Shown here one piece after another: positions 23,829 to 31,404 of a stretch of DNA of 64,000 bases. The position numbers and the translations under genes were made by a program. Numbering within the stretch: the stretch's first letter is position 1; every line of letters starts with the position of its first letter. The notes under the pieces were generated by a model, which saw only the letters and a list, made by a program, of their open reading frames with translations, was not told where the DNA came from and did no database searches. This DNA is from Microcoleus vaginatus PCC 9802. Lineage in GTDB: Bacteria > Cyanobacteriota > Cyanobacteriia > Cyanobacteriales > Microcoleaceae. The DNA is taken from assembly GCA_022701275.1 (NCBI GenBank), contig CP031740.1:4537001-4601000 (forward strand). The letters run 5' to 3'.

Positions 23829-24269
23829 ATGGTAGAACTCTCCTGTAAAAGCGAATACGCAATCTTAGCTTTGCTGGAGCTTGCCGATTGCTACGAAGAA
23901 GGCGAGCCTCTGCAAATTCGCCAGATAGCAGCTCAGCAAAATATTCCCGATCGATATTTAGAGCAGTTGCTGGCTACTATGAGACGCTGCGGGCTGATTC
24001 GTAGCCAGCGAGGAGCTAAGGGAGGTTATATCTTGGCGAGGGAACCGTGGAAAATTACACTCCTAGAAATTATTAACTGTCTCGAAGGCTCAGAGTTCGA
24101 TCGATCTGAAAAAGACTCGCCTGCTCAAACTGTAGAAAGTGCGGTGATTTGGGAAGTTTGGCAAGAAGCCCGATCGATGGCCAACTCAGTTTTGCAAAAA
24201 TACACGCTACAGGATCTGTGCGAAAAGCGCAATGGCAGACGGCAGCTCGATATCATGTATTACATCTAG
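23829..24269 (+). CDS. Rrf2-family transcriptional regulator
   Basis: The 146-residue protein starts MVELSCKSEYAILALLELAD; the ATG at 23829 is chosen for GGAAG just upstream and the family N-terminus. The winged HTH is IRQIAAQQNIPDRYLEQLLA followed by RSQRGAKGGYILAR, both strongly conserved in Rrf2/IscR/CymR. The three-cysteine cluster that holds the Fe-S centre in IscR is not present, so a CymR-like role is more likely. cysK follows after 58 bp, and in CymR the partner is cysteine synthase itself. Control of sulfur metabolism is a reasonable guess. Confidence 0.88.
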   Translation: MVELSCKSEYAILALLELADCYEEGEPLQIRQIAAQQNIPDRYLEQLLATMRRCGLIRSQRGAKGGYILAREPWKITLLEIINCLEGSEFDRSEKDSPAQTVESAVIWEVWQEARSMANSVLQKYTLQDLCEKRNGRRQLDIMYYI

Positions 24270-24327
24270 TTAAAATATTGCCAACTAGGAATTAACATTT
24301 ACTTTCAACCACAAACTGACAAAGATT

Positions 24328-25290
24328 ATGCGTATTGCTGGCGACATTACAGAATTGGTAGGACGGACGCCTCTGGTGCAACTCAACCGCATTCCCCAAG
24401 CCGAAGGCTGCTTGGCTCGGATTGTGGTAAAACTCGAAGGCATGAATCCGGCAGCATCGGTGAAAGACCGCATCGGGGTCAGTATGGTCAATCAAGCCGA
24501 GGCCGAAGGACTCATTAGTCCAGGCAAAACGGTTTTAGTGGAACCGACTTCTGGCAATACCGGAATTGCTCTGGCAATGGTGGCGGCGGCTAAGGGCTAC
24601 CAGTTGATTTTGACGATGCCGGATACGATGAGCACGGAACGCCGATCGATGCTGCGAGCTTACGGGGCCCAACTAGAACTGACTCCCGGAATTGAGGGGA
24701 TGAGCGGCTGCATCCGCCGCGCTCAAGAGATTGTGGACACAACTCCCAATGCGTATATGTTGCAGCAGTTTCGGAATCCAGCGAACCCGCAGGTTCACCG
24801 TTCGACAACGGCTGAAGAAATTTGGGAAGATACAGACGGCGAGGTGGATTTCCTGATTTCGGGAGTCGGCACGGGCGGTACGATTACGGGTGTCGCAGAG
24901 GTGATTAAGTCGCGGAAACCCGAGTTTAAGGCGATCGCCGTTGAGCCGGCCAACAGTCAGGTACTCTCGGGCGGAAAGCCAGGGCCTCACAAAATTCAAG
25001 GTATCGGTGCTGGTTTTGTGCCGCCGGTGCTGAATGTGAATTCGATCGACGAAATTATAGTTGTTACGGATGACGAGTCGATCGCCTACAGCCGCCGCTT
25101 GGCCAGAGAAGAAGGAATTTTGTCGGGTATTTCCAGCGGTGCGGCCCTATGTGCGGCAGTGAAAGTCGCCAAGCGTCCGGAAAATGCAGGGAAATTGATA
25201 GTGATGATTCAGCCTAGCTTCGGCGAACGCTATCTCAGCACTCCCTTGTTCCAAGATCCAGAACTCAATCTGGCGATGGCCCTCAACTAG
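24328..25290 (+). CDS. cysK: Cysteine synthase (O-acetylserine sulfhydrylase)
   Basis: The 320-residue PLP enzyme joins O-acetylserine and sulfide to make cysteine. The PLP lysine is Lys46 in [22 protein letters not shown] is the phosphate/substrate loop and [12 protein letters not shown] the PLP phosphate-binding loop. The length is normal. The gene follows the Rrf2 gene on the same strand and ends in a strong terminator. The C-terminal tail is ordinary. Confidence 0.95.
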   Translation: MRIAGDITELVGRTPLVQLNRIPQAEGCLARIVVKLEGMNPAASVKDRIGVSMVNQAEAEGLISPGKTVLVEPTSGNTGIALAMVAAAKGYQLILTMPDTMSTERRSMLRAYGAQLELTPGIEGMSGCIRRAQEIVDTTPNAYMLQQFRNPANPQVHRSTTAEEIWEDTDGEVDFLISGVGTGGTITGVAEVIKSRKPEFKAIAVEPANSQVLSGGKPGPHKIQGIGAGFVPPVLNVNSIDEIIVVTDDESIAYSRRLAREEGILSGISSGAALCAAVKVAKRPENAGKLIVMIQPSFGERYLSTPLFQDPELNLAMALN

Positions 25291-25322
25291 GCTAGCCTCC
25301 GGCCCAAGTCGCAGAAATAGAG

Positions 25323-25361
25323 AGCAGGGCGTTACAAAAGTACGCCCTGCTTTCCTTTTTG
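25323..25361. terminator. Bidirectional terminator between cysK and the GDPD gene
   Basis: AGCAGGGCGT and ACGCCCTGCT form a 10-bp stem around a 9-base loop, followed on the plus strand by TTTCCTTTTT. It lies between converging genes. Confidence 0.85.
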
Positions 25362-25382
25362 GCAACTGCTATCATCCAATGC

Positions 25383-27038
25383 CTACAAACTCACGCCTCT
25401 TAGAGAGTCTACACTTGAGAAAGGATAAAGCCGCGTCGCTGCATTAAAAGCTGTATCGGGAAAATCGGTAAACAAACCGTCTACACCTAAACGGTAAAAT
25501 TGTTCGTACTCCAAAGCTGGATTACCGCCATACTCGGAAGCCAAAAAAGTAGGAGATTCATTGCGGAAAGTGTAAGGGTGAACTAATAAGCCAGCCTGGT
25601 GAGCATCGGTTATTAAACTATTAGCGGGCTGTAATTTCTTATCTGCACCTTCCACAACTATTGTCCGCTTCCAAGGCCCTATTCCGTCCGCATAGGTTTT
25701 GATTTCTGCCAACCCTTGGGTTGTCATTAAATCGCGGTAGGTACGGCGATCGCCACTCACTACAAAATCATAAGGTTTTTTTCCAAAGTCATCCATTAAC
25801 TGCACCAGCGGCAAGTCTGTCAAGCGATTTAACTCTTTGAGATTCTCCACTTCAAAGGATTGGATAAACACGGGATCTGTGCGTTTGGTATATCCATTAG
25901 CAGACAGCACTTGCACTAACGGCTGCTCTAAAGGCAAATTAACTGACTTAAAATAAGTCGGGTGTTTTGTCTCTGGATAAATTCCAACAGTCCGTCCTTT
26001 TTCGGCACTTTTGCGCTTAGCTAAATCGATTACTTCTTGAAGTGTAGGAACCTGAAATTGACCGTCAAATGCTGTACCCCGCAACTCTGGCAACCGTTCT
26101 CGCGCCCGCAAACTTTTGATTTCTGCTAAAGTCAAATCTTCTGTAAACCAACCTTCTACTTCTTGACCGTCAATTGTCTTTTTGCGTTTGCGATCGGCAA
26201 ATTCGGGTCGTTTGGCAATATCAGTCGTCCCCGAAATTTCATTTTCGTGGCGGGCAATTAACACTCCATCTTTAGTGGAAACTACGTCAGGTTCAATGAA
26301 ATCTGCGCCCATCTCGACTGCCAATTCGTAGGCAGCTAGGGTATGTTCGGGGCGGTAGCCGCTTGCGCCGCGATGTCCGATAATTAAAGGGCGGCGGGGT
26401 AGTTCAACAAAATTGTTTTGGTTAATAGCTTGTACTCCATTTATCGTTGCCAACAATGTGCCGTCTCGGAAGCTAATTGCTGTATTTGTCGCGGTGCTAG
26501 TAATCAACAAATCCGAGAATTGAAGTTGACTTTCCAAAGTCAAGCTATCGCCCGCTCCAAAATCAGTAATAATATCAGCACCCTGAGTGCTACGCAAGAA
26601 AAACGTATCATTTCCGACACCGCCAGTGAGAGTATCTACACCTTTGTCTCCACTGAGAAAATCGTTACCCTCTCCGCCTAGCAATATATCATTACCTTGA
26701 CCGCCAATTAGGCTGTCATTTCCGCCAACACCAGAGAGTGAATCATTACCAGAATTCCCATTAATTTGCTCTGAATCAACACTTCCCACAATATTGTCGT
26801 TACCGCTCAGCGCCGAAATCCCGCCCAGTATTCCTTTGAGCGAGCCAGGAGTAACGGTGAAATTGTCATCGCTATTGGTCAGTACAAAAGACTCAGATTG
26901 TAGCACTGAAGCTGTGCGAACAGCTTGAATCTCCTTGTCTTCTGATAAAGGTAGATCGGTATCTTTGAGGTTGCTGTCGATCGCTGGAACTCCACGCTCA
27001 AGGTTGGAAGCATGGATAATTTGCAGTTTAAGTGACAT
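25383..27038 (-). CDS. RTX-repeat glycerophosphodiester phosphodiesterase, exported
   Basis: The 551-residue protein has an RTX block first and the enzyme second. Residues about 80-150 hold Ca-binding nonapeptides ([31 protein letters not shown]), then [20 protein letters not shown]. From about residue 220 the GDPD domain shows [39 protein letters not shown] and a late DGLFTDFPD, the His, Glu and Asp ligands of the metal site. It should release glycerol-3-phosphate from phosphodiesters outside the cell, a phosphorus-scavenging role. There is no classical signal peptide, so type I secretion through the RTX part is likely. The first 20 residues ([19 protein letters not shown]) resemble the start of secreted calcineurin-type phosphatases. 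Confidence 0.92.
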   Translation of the reverse strand: MSLKLQIIHASNLERGVPAIDSNLKDTDLPLSEDKEIQAVRTASVLQSESFVLTNSDDNFTVTPGSLKGILGGISALSGNDNIVGSVDSEQINGNSGNDSLSGVGGNDSLIGGQGNDILLGGEGNDFLSGDKGVDTLTGGVGNDTFFLRSTQGADIITDFGAGDSLTLESQLQFSDLLITSTATNTAISFRDGTLLATINGVQAINQNNFVELPRRPLIIGHRGASGYRPEHTLAAYELAVEMGADFIEPDVVSTKDGVLIARHENEISGTTDIAKRPEFADRKRKKTIDGQEVEGWFTEDLTLAEIKSLRARERLPELRGTAFDGQFQVPTLQEVIDLAKRKSAEKGRTVGIYPETKHPTYFKSVNLPLEQPLVQVLSANGYTKRTDPVFIQSFEVENLKELNRLTDLPLVQLMDDFGKKPYDFVVSGDRRTYRDLMTTQGLAEIKTYADGIGPWKRTIVVEGADKKLQPANSLITDAHQAGLLVHPYTFRNESPTFLASEYGGNPALEYEQFYRLGVDGLFTDFPDTAFNAATRLYPFSSVDSLRGVSL

Positions 27039-27539
27039 GATTTTGATTTCCCTGATTGACTCAAAGATAATTACTTTGACTTTCTGTTAAGGTCACTAAA
27101 AAACTATCACGACAAGATTAAGTAATTACTATCAAATACTTAATTTTTAGTTATGCAACGGCAAAAAAAGTGATGGGGGGATTTTCAACAAGCTTGAGGT
27201 ACTCACCCGCACCAACACGCAATTAGCAATTTGCCAACCGATGAGTATAACGGATTGGAAGGATGTAATATAGCAACCGCCGTGGCGGTTAATACATAGT
27301 AATAGCAGTAGGGTGTTGCTGCGGGTGAGATTTCTCCTAATCGGATGAGATGATAATAGCGCCCACCCTACAAGAATTTTTCCTAACCGATTTGACGACT
27401 GCTATAATTTTAAAACTGAGGTTTTTTAGTTACACTTGACCTTTTTTTATATCAAGTAAATAGCTTTTGTATTAGCAAATTCTGAAACTCTTGTCAAGCA
27501 CTTTTTCGCAGATTATCCAGATTTCAAGGAAATAAGAGC
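27039..27539. other. Gene-free divergent spacer
   Basis: About 500 bases without a plausible gene. It is AT-rich near the GDPD start and holds an ACCGCC-GTGG-CGGT-like palindrome near 27280 and a second repeat-like stretch to about 27400. It should contain the promoters for the GDPD and DnaJ-domain genes; none could be fixed by eye. Confidence 0.55.
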
Positions 27540-28220
27540 GTGTCTTCCGTTACCAATCACTACAAAACCCTAAAGATTAGCCCAACCGCAACACAAGCCG
27601 AGATTAAACAAGCATACCGCCGTTTAGTCAAATTATTTCATCCAGACAGCCGCAGCGACACAGCGGGTCACGAAGAGATTGTCCGCCTCAATGCAGCCTA
27701 TGAAATATTAGGAGACGCCCAGCGCAGACAATCTTATGATCGCCAACTTTCCCAGCAAACCGAACAGCAATCACCAGTCCCACCAAACGTCAGTCGCGAG
27801 CAAACACAAACAGCACGGGACGCTGACGAACAAATGCAAAAGTGGCTGATTAAAGTATACAAACCCGTCAATAAAATGCTCAACAGCATCTTGAAGCCGC
27901 TTAAAAAGGAAATAGACGAGTTGTCCGCCGATCCGTTTGATGACGAACTGATAGAAAAGTTTCAACTTTATATCGAAACCAGCCGCGAGTATCTCAAAAA
28001 AGCTCATAACTTTTTTACATCGATGCCCAATCCATCTAATGTAGCCGGAGTTGCGGCCTATCTCTACCACAGCATCAATCAAGTCGGAGACGGAATAGAA
28101 GAATTGCACCTATTTACCCTCAATTATGACGATCGCCACTTGCACACCGGTCAAGAACTGTTTAGAATTGCCGCTAGACTGCGGCGGGAAGCGCAGGATG
28201 AATTAAAAATTAAAATTTAA
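27540..28220 (+). CDS. J-domain protein
   Basis: The 226-residue protein starts at a GTG with AAGGA upstream. Residues 1-70 are a complete J domain (YKTLKISPTATQAEIKQAYR, then the HPD motif in LFHPDSR), which stimulates an Hsp70 ATPase. There is no Gly/Phe region or zinc finger, so it is a type III J-protein. The C-terminal 130 residues (MLNSILKPLKKEIDELSADP ... GVAAYLYHSINQVGDGIEEL) are helical and I do not recognise a family; they probably select a client or site. Confidence 0.88.
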   Translation: MSSVTNHYKTLKISPTATQAEIKQAYRRLVKLFHPDSRSDTAGHEEIVRLNAAYEILGDAQRRQSYDRQLSQQTEQQSPVPPNVSREQTQTARDADEQMQKWLIKVYKPVNKMLNSILKPLKKEIDELSADPFDDELIEKFQLYIETSREYLKKAHNFFTSMPNPSNVAGVAAYLYHSINQVGDGIEELHLFTLNYDDRHLHTGQELFRIAARLRREAQDELKIKI

Positions 28221-28234
28221 AAAAGCAGATTGTT

Positions 28235-28370
28235 CTCTCTTCCCTCTTCCTTCTTCCTTCTTCCGTCTTTCTTCTTCCGTCTTTCTTCTTCCCTCTTCCT
28301 TCTTCCGTCTTTCTTCTTCCCTCTTCCTTCTTCCTTCTTGCCTCTTCCTTCTTCCTTCTTCTTTCTTTCA
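28235..28370. repeat. Polypyrimidine repeat tract between converging genes
   Basis: About 135 bases consist almost only of C and T on the plus strand, built of CTTCTTC/CTTCCTT/GTCTTTC units with a 7-bp tendency. It separates the ends of the J-domain gene and the MscS gene. Such tracts can form triplex (H-DNA) structures. Confidence 0.9.
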
Positions 28371-29867
28371 AATTCCAAAAAGAACTTGAATTCGCTTGCG
28401 AATTTTAATAAAAGGAGTTTGTTCCAGAGAGTCGCCATCTAACAATCCCAAATCTCTTAAAGCTTGCTGGCGTTCCGACAATTTTTGAGCAATCTGATCG
28501 GCTAAATTCGGTTGTTCTCTTAAAAGTTTTTGCAAATCGTGACGTTCCACCACAAACAAAATTGCATCTTCGCTAGTTTTAACAGTCGCCGTTCTCGGAG
28601 TACCCAACAGCAAAGATATTTCCCCAAAAAACTCGCCCTCGTGAAGCGTAGCAATATACTGGTCTGCTTTTTGAGAAAGAACTTCTACAGTACCTGAAAG
28701 AATAATATAAAAAGAATCACCCGGGTCATTTTCTTTACATACAACCTGTCCCGCTGGAAACAGTTGTCGGTAGCCATATTCAATTAACTGTCGCAGTTCT
28801 AAATCCGTACACTGTTCAAAATAAGTTACTCGTCGCAACAAATCTCGCAGCGTCCAATTATTAGGGGATTTAGGGCCTGGGTTTTTAGGTTCAGAAAGGG
28901 TGGAATTAGATTTTAAATCTGCTGAATGTTTGGCATTCTGCGGAAAAACTTTCCCGTTGGAATTATCGTCTTTGTTATTGTGAAAAAGTTGAGTTAACTC
29001 TTGCGGGTTTCGCAGCCACAAATCCCGCTGGGGAAAGGGAATTTCGATATTTCGGTGGCGCAATTCGTAATCTATTAAAAAATTTACCGCGCTTTTAATA
29101 GCATCGCTTTCCTGCGGCTGGTCAATCCAAACTAAAAGTTCAAAATTTAAAGCGTTATCTCCAAAACCGTGAAACCATACTTTAGGAGAAGGATGGGACA
29201 AGACATTCGATTCCATCCGCGCCGCAATTAATAGCGCTTCCGTAACTATTACTGGGTCAGATCCGTAAGCAACGCCGACGGGGATGTGGAGGCGACATCT
29301 GGGGTCTCTGTAACTCCAGTTAATAATGTTAGTTTCGACAAACTTAATATTTGGTATGATTACAAATAGACCGTCAATTGTTTTAATAATTGTAGAGCGG
29401 ATAGAAATTGTTTCTACTGTTCCTAATAACTTGTCTATTTCAATAAAGTCTCCAACTCTAATTTGGTGTTCAAATAGCAGGGTGAGACCGCTGATAAAGT
29501 TGCTGGCGAGATTTTGCAAGCCGAACCCAAAACCAATGCCGACAACCCCAGCTAAGACGGTGAGAGAAGTGAGGTTGATGCCGGAACCTTGCAGGACGAA
29601 TATACAGCCAATAGTGGCTAAAATATAGCTAATGATCGTAGAAATTGCTTCTCGACTGCCGCGATCCAATCCCATCCGAGCTAGCAGGCTGCGCTTGATT
29701 CCTTCACTGATAATCTTAGCTATAATGAAGGCAAATATAGCTAAGATTATCAGTTTGACGATCGCACTGATCGACAGATGAGTGTCCCCGATATAGAATA
29801 GCGGGGTTGTCATCGCACCCCAGAAATGTTCAAAAAAGCGATCGGCTCGTGCAGTAATCGAATTCAT
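28368..29867 (-). CDS. MscS-type channel with C-terminal cyclic-nucleotide-binding domain
   Basis: The 499-residue protein has hydrophobic segments to about residue 120, including the pore helix GVVGIGFGFGLQNLASNFISG typical of MscS, then the beta domain (RVGDFIEIDKLLGTVETISI, VIIPNIKFVETNIINWS). After a variable linker it carries a cNMP-binding domain (about residues 350-470): FPAGQVVCKENDPGDSFYII and the phosphate-binding cassette GEFFGEISLLLGTPRTATV with its Arg. Proteins of this layout are nucleotide-gated relatives of MscS rather than purely tension-gated. Its gene converges on the J-domain gene. Confidence 0.93.
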   Translation of the reverse strand: MNSITARADRFFEHFWGAMTTPLFYIGDTHLSISAIVKLIILAIFAFIIAKIISEGIKRSLLARMGLDRGSREAISTIISYILATIGCIFVLQGSGINLTSLTVLAGVVGIGFGFGLQNLASNFISGLTLLFEHQIRVGDFIEIDKLLGTVETISIRSTIIKTIDGLFVIIPNIKFVETNIINWSYRDPRCRLHIPVGVAYGSDPVIVTEALLIAARMESNVLSHPSPKVWFHGFGDNALNFELLVWIDQPQESDAIKSAVNFLIDYELRHRNIEIPFPQRDLWLRNPQELTQLFHNNKDDNSNGKVFPQNAKHSADLKSNSTLSEPKNPGPKSPNNWTLRDLLRRVTYFEQCTDLELRQLIEYGYRQLFPAGQVVCKENDPGDSFYIILSGTVEVLSQKADQYIATLHEGEFFGEISLLLGTPRTATVKTSEDAILFVVERHDLQKLLREQPNLADQIAQKLSERQQALRDLGLLDGDSLEQTPFIKIRKRIQVLFGI

Positions 29868-30306
29868 TAATATTGGGTAATGGGTAATTGGTGATTAGTT
29901 TTGAGCGCAACTGAACTGCCAACGGCTAACTATTGCAGAGCTTAGGCGAAAAACTCGAAATGTGGAGTGTCCCGTGTGGCAAAAAAGTCGATTCCCTACC
30001 CTTCGGGAACGCTTCGCGAACGAAATAGCTCAGCTTCACCCACTCTCTCAAAGACTCGTAACTGATGGGTTAGCAACTGATGGCGAAAAACGGTTTTGTA
30101 GCGGTATTTTCTGCCGGATATCTGTGTTGTGGCGTAAAAAGGGCCCTGCGGCGCGATCGAACAGCGACTTGTGGCCAATATTTGGAAAATTGGTAGAAAT
30201 TCATTTACAGCACCCTCAAATAATCGAAAAATTCCAGCAAAAATTAGTTTATCCTTAAGAAGTAAGTCCTTTACAGAACTTAACAAGCTTACCCTACTTG
30301 ACTTTT
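29868..30306. other. Gene-free spacer with palindromes
   Basis: No gene is supported. A stretch CCCTTCGGGAACGCTTCGCGAACG (about 29998-30021, two adjoining small palindromes) is a spacer-repeat type. Possible frames across it lack ribosome sites and codon structure. Confidence 0.5.
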
Positions 30307-31179
30307 ATGCAGTGCATCATCAATCGTCGGGCACAGTTTTCGGCGAGTCACCGGTACTGGCTGCCGGAGTTAAGCGAAGCCGAGAACTTTGAGCGGTTTG
30401 GCCCAACTGCCCGCGCACCGGGACACGGACATAATTACCTCCTTTACGTTTCCATGATAGGCGAACTCGACGAGTATGGCATGGTGCTCAACCTGTCTGA
30501 TGTCAAGCACGTCATCAAACGGGAAGTTATCAAGGAGCTCGATTTTTCCTACCTTAACGAAGCGTGGCCGGAATTTGAGCAGACTCTGCCAACTACGGAA
30601 AACATAGCACGGCAAATTTGGCTGCGGCTAGCCCCTCATTTGCCTGTGAGTAAAATTCAATTGTTTGAACATCCCGAACTTTGGGCTGAATATTTAGGAA
30701 ACGGAATGGAAGCTTATCTAACTTTGTCCACTCATTTTAGCGCCGCCCATCGGTTGGCTCGTCCCGATTTGAGCTTTGAAGAAAACTCGGAAATTTACGG
30801 CAAATGTGCTCGTCCCAACGGTCACGGTCACAATTATCATTTAGAAGTGACTGTTAAAGGGGAAATTGATGCGCGGACTGGGATGATTGCTGATTTGGGA
30901 GCTTTGCAAAAAGCCGTTGACGATTATGTTGTTGAACCTTTCGATCACACTTTTTTAAATAAGGATATTGCTTATTTTGAGAACGTTGTGCCGACTGCAG
31001 AGAATATTGCTGTTCGGATCGGGCAATTATTGCGATCGCCCGTTCGGGAATTGGGCGCAGAGTTGCACAAGATTAAGCTAATTGAAAGTCCGAATAATAG
31101 CTGTGAAATTTACGGCGCTGATTTAGAGGAAGTGGTGGCTGAACTTCAGCAGCCGCAAGCGATTTTAGCTGGGGTTTAG
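30307..31179 (+). CDS. Fused double 6-carboxytetrahydropterin synthase-like protein (QueD/PTPS)
   Basis: The 290-residue protein is two PTPS domains in one chain. Both halves show the zinc histidines: FSASHR with GHGHNY in the first and FSAAHR with GHGHNYHLEV in the second. The second half keeps the catalytic cysteine (YGKCARPNGHGHNY), whereas the first half has FGPTARAPGHGHNY with no cysteine at that place. The catalytic pair TENIA occurs in both (TTENIARQIW, TAENIAVRIG). The likely activity is conversion of dihydroneopterin triphosphate derivatives in queuosine or pterin synthesis, with one live and one structural site per chain. ATG 30307 is preferred over TTG 30298. Confidence 0.9.
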   Translation: MQCIINRRAQFSASHRYWLPELSEAENFERFGPTARAPGHGHNYLLYVSMIGELDEYGMVLNLSDVKHVIKREVIKELDFSYLNEAWPEFEQTLPTTENIARQIWLRLAPHLPVSKIQLFEHPELWAEYLGNGMEAYLTLSTHFSAAHRLARPDLSFEENSEIYGKCARPNGHGHNYHLEVTVKGEIDARTGMIADLGALQKAVDDYVVEPFDHTFLNKDIAYFENVVPTAENIAVRIGQLLRSPVRELGAELHKIKLIESPNNSCEIYGADLEEVVAELQQPQAILAGV

Positions 31180-31404
31180 AGTTAAAAATCGGATCGGCTG
31201 GGGCGGGTTCACCGGGATAGTTGGCTAATTGTGCAGATTGGTGAAGCCACCCCTACCAGCCTAATGATGATTCCGAGAGTTATCCAACCGCATGAGGCGC
31301 GAGAATATATTCTTTCACAAAAGTTCCACAGCCAGAATTATTGGCACTTTTCCTGAAAAGTCAGGCTGCGCGCGTATTTTGGAGATAGTAAGTCAGCATT
31401 CCTC

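Noticed and set aside
27039-27180. Pho box upstream of the GDPD gene
   Set aside because: Single CTTAATCT and CTTAACAG-like words occur on the minus strand but without the 11-bp period of the pstS sites.
28217-28438. Lys/Glu/Arg-rich minus-strand frame
   Set aside because: It is produced by the polypyrimidine tract and overlaps the end of the MscS gene.
29962-30258. 98-codon plus-strand frame before the QueD-like gene
   Set aside because: It crosses a spacer palindrome, has no ribosome site and resembles no protein; treated as chance.
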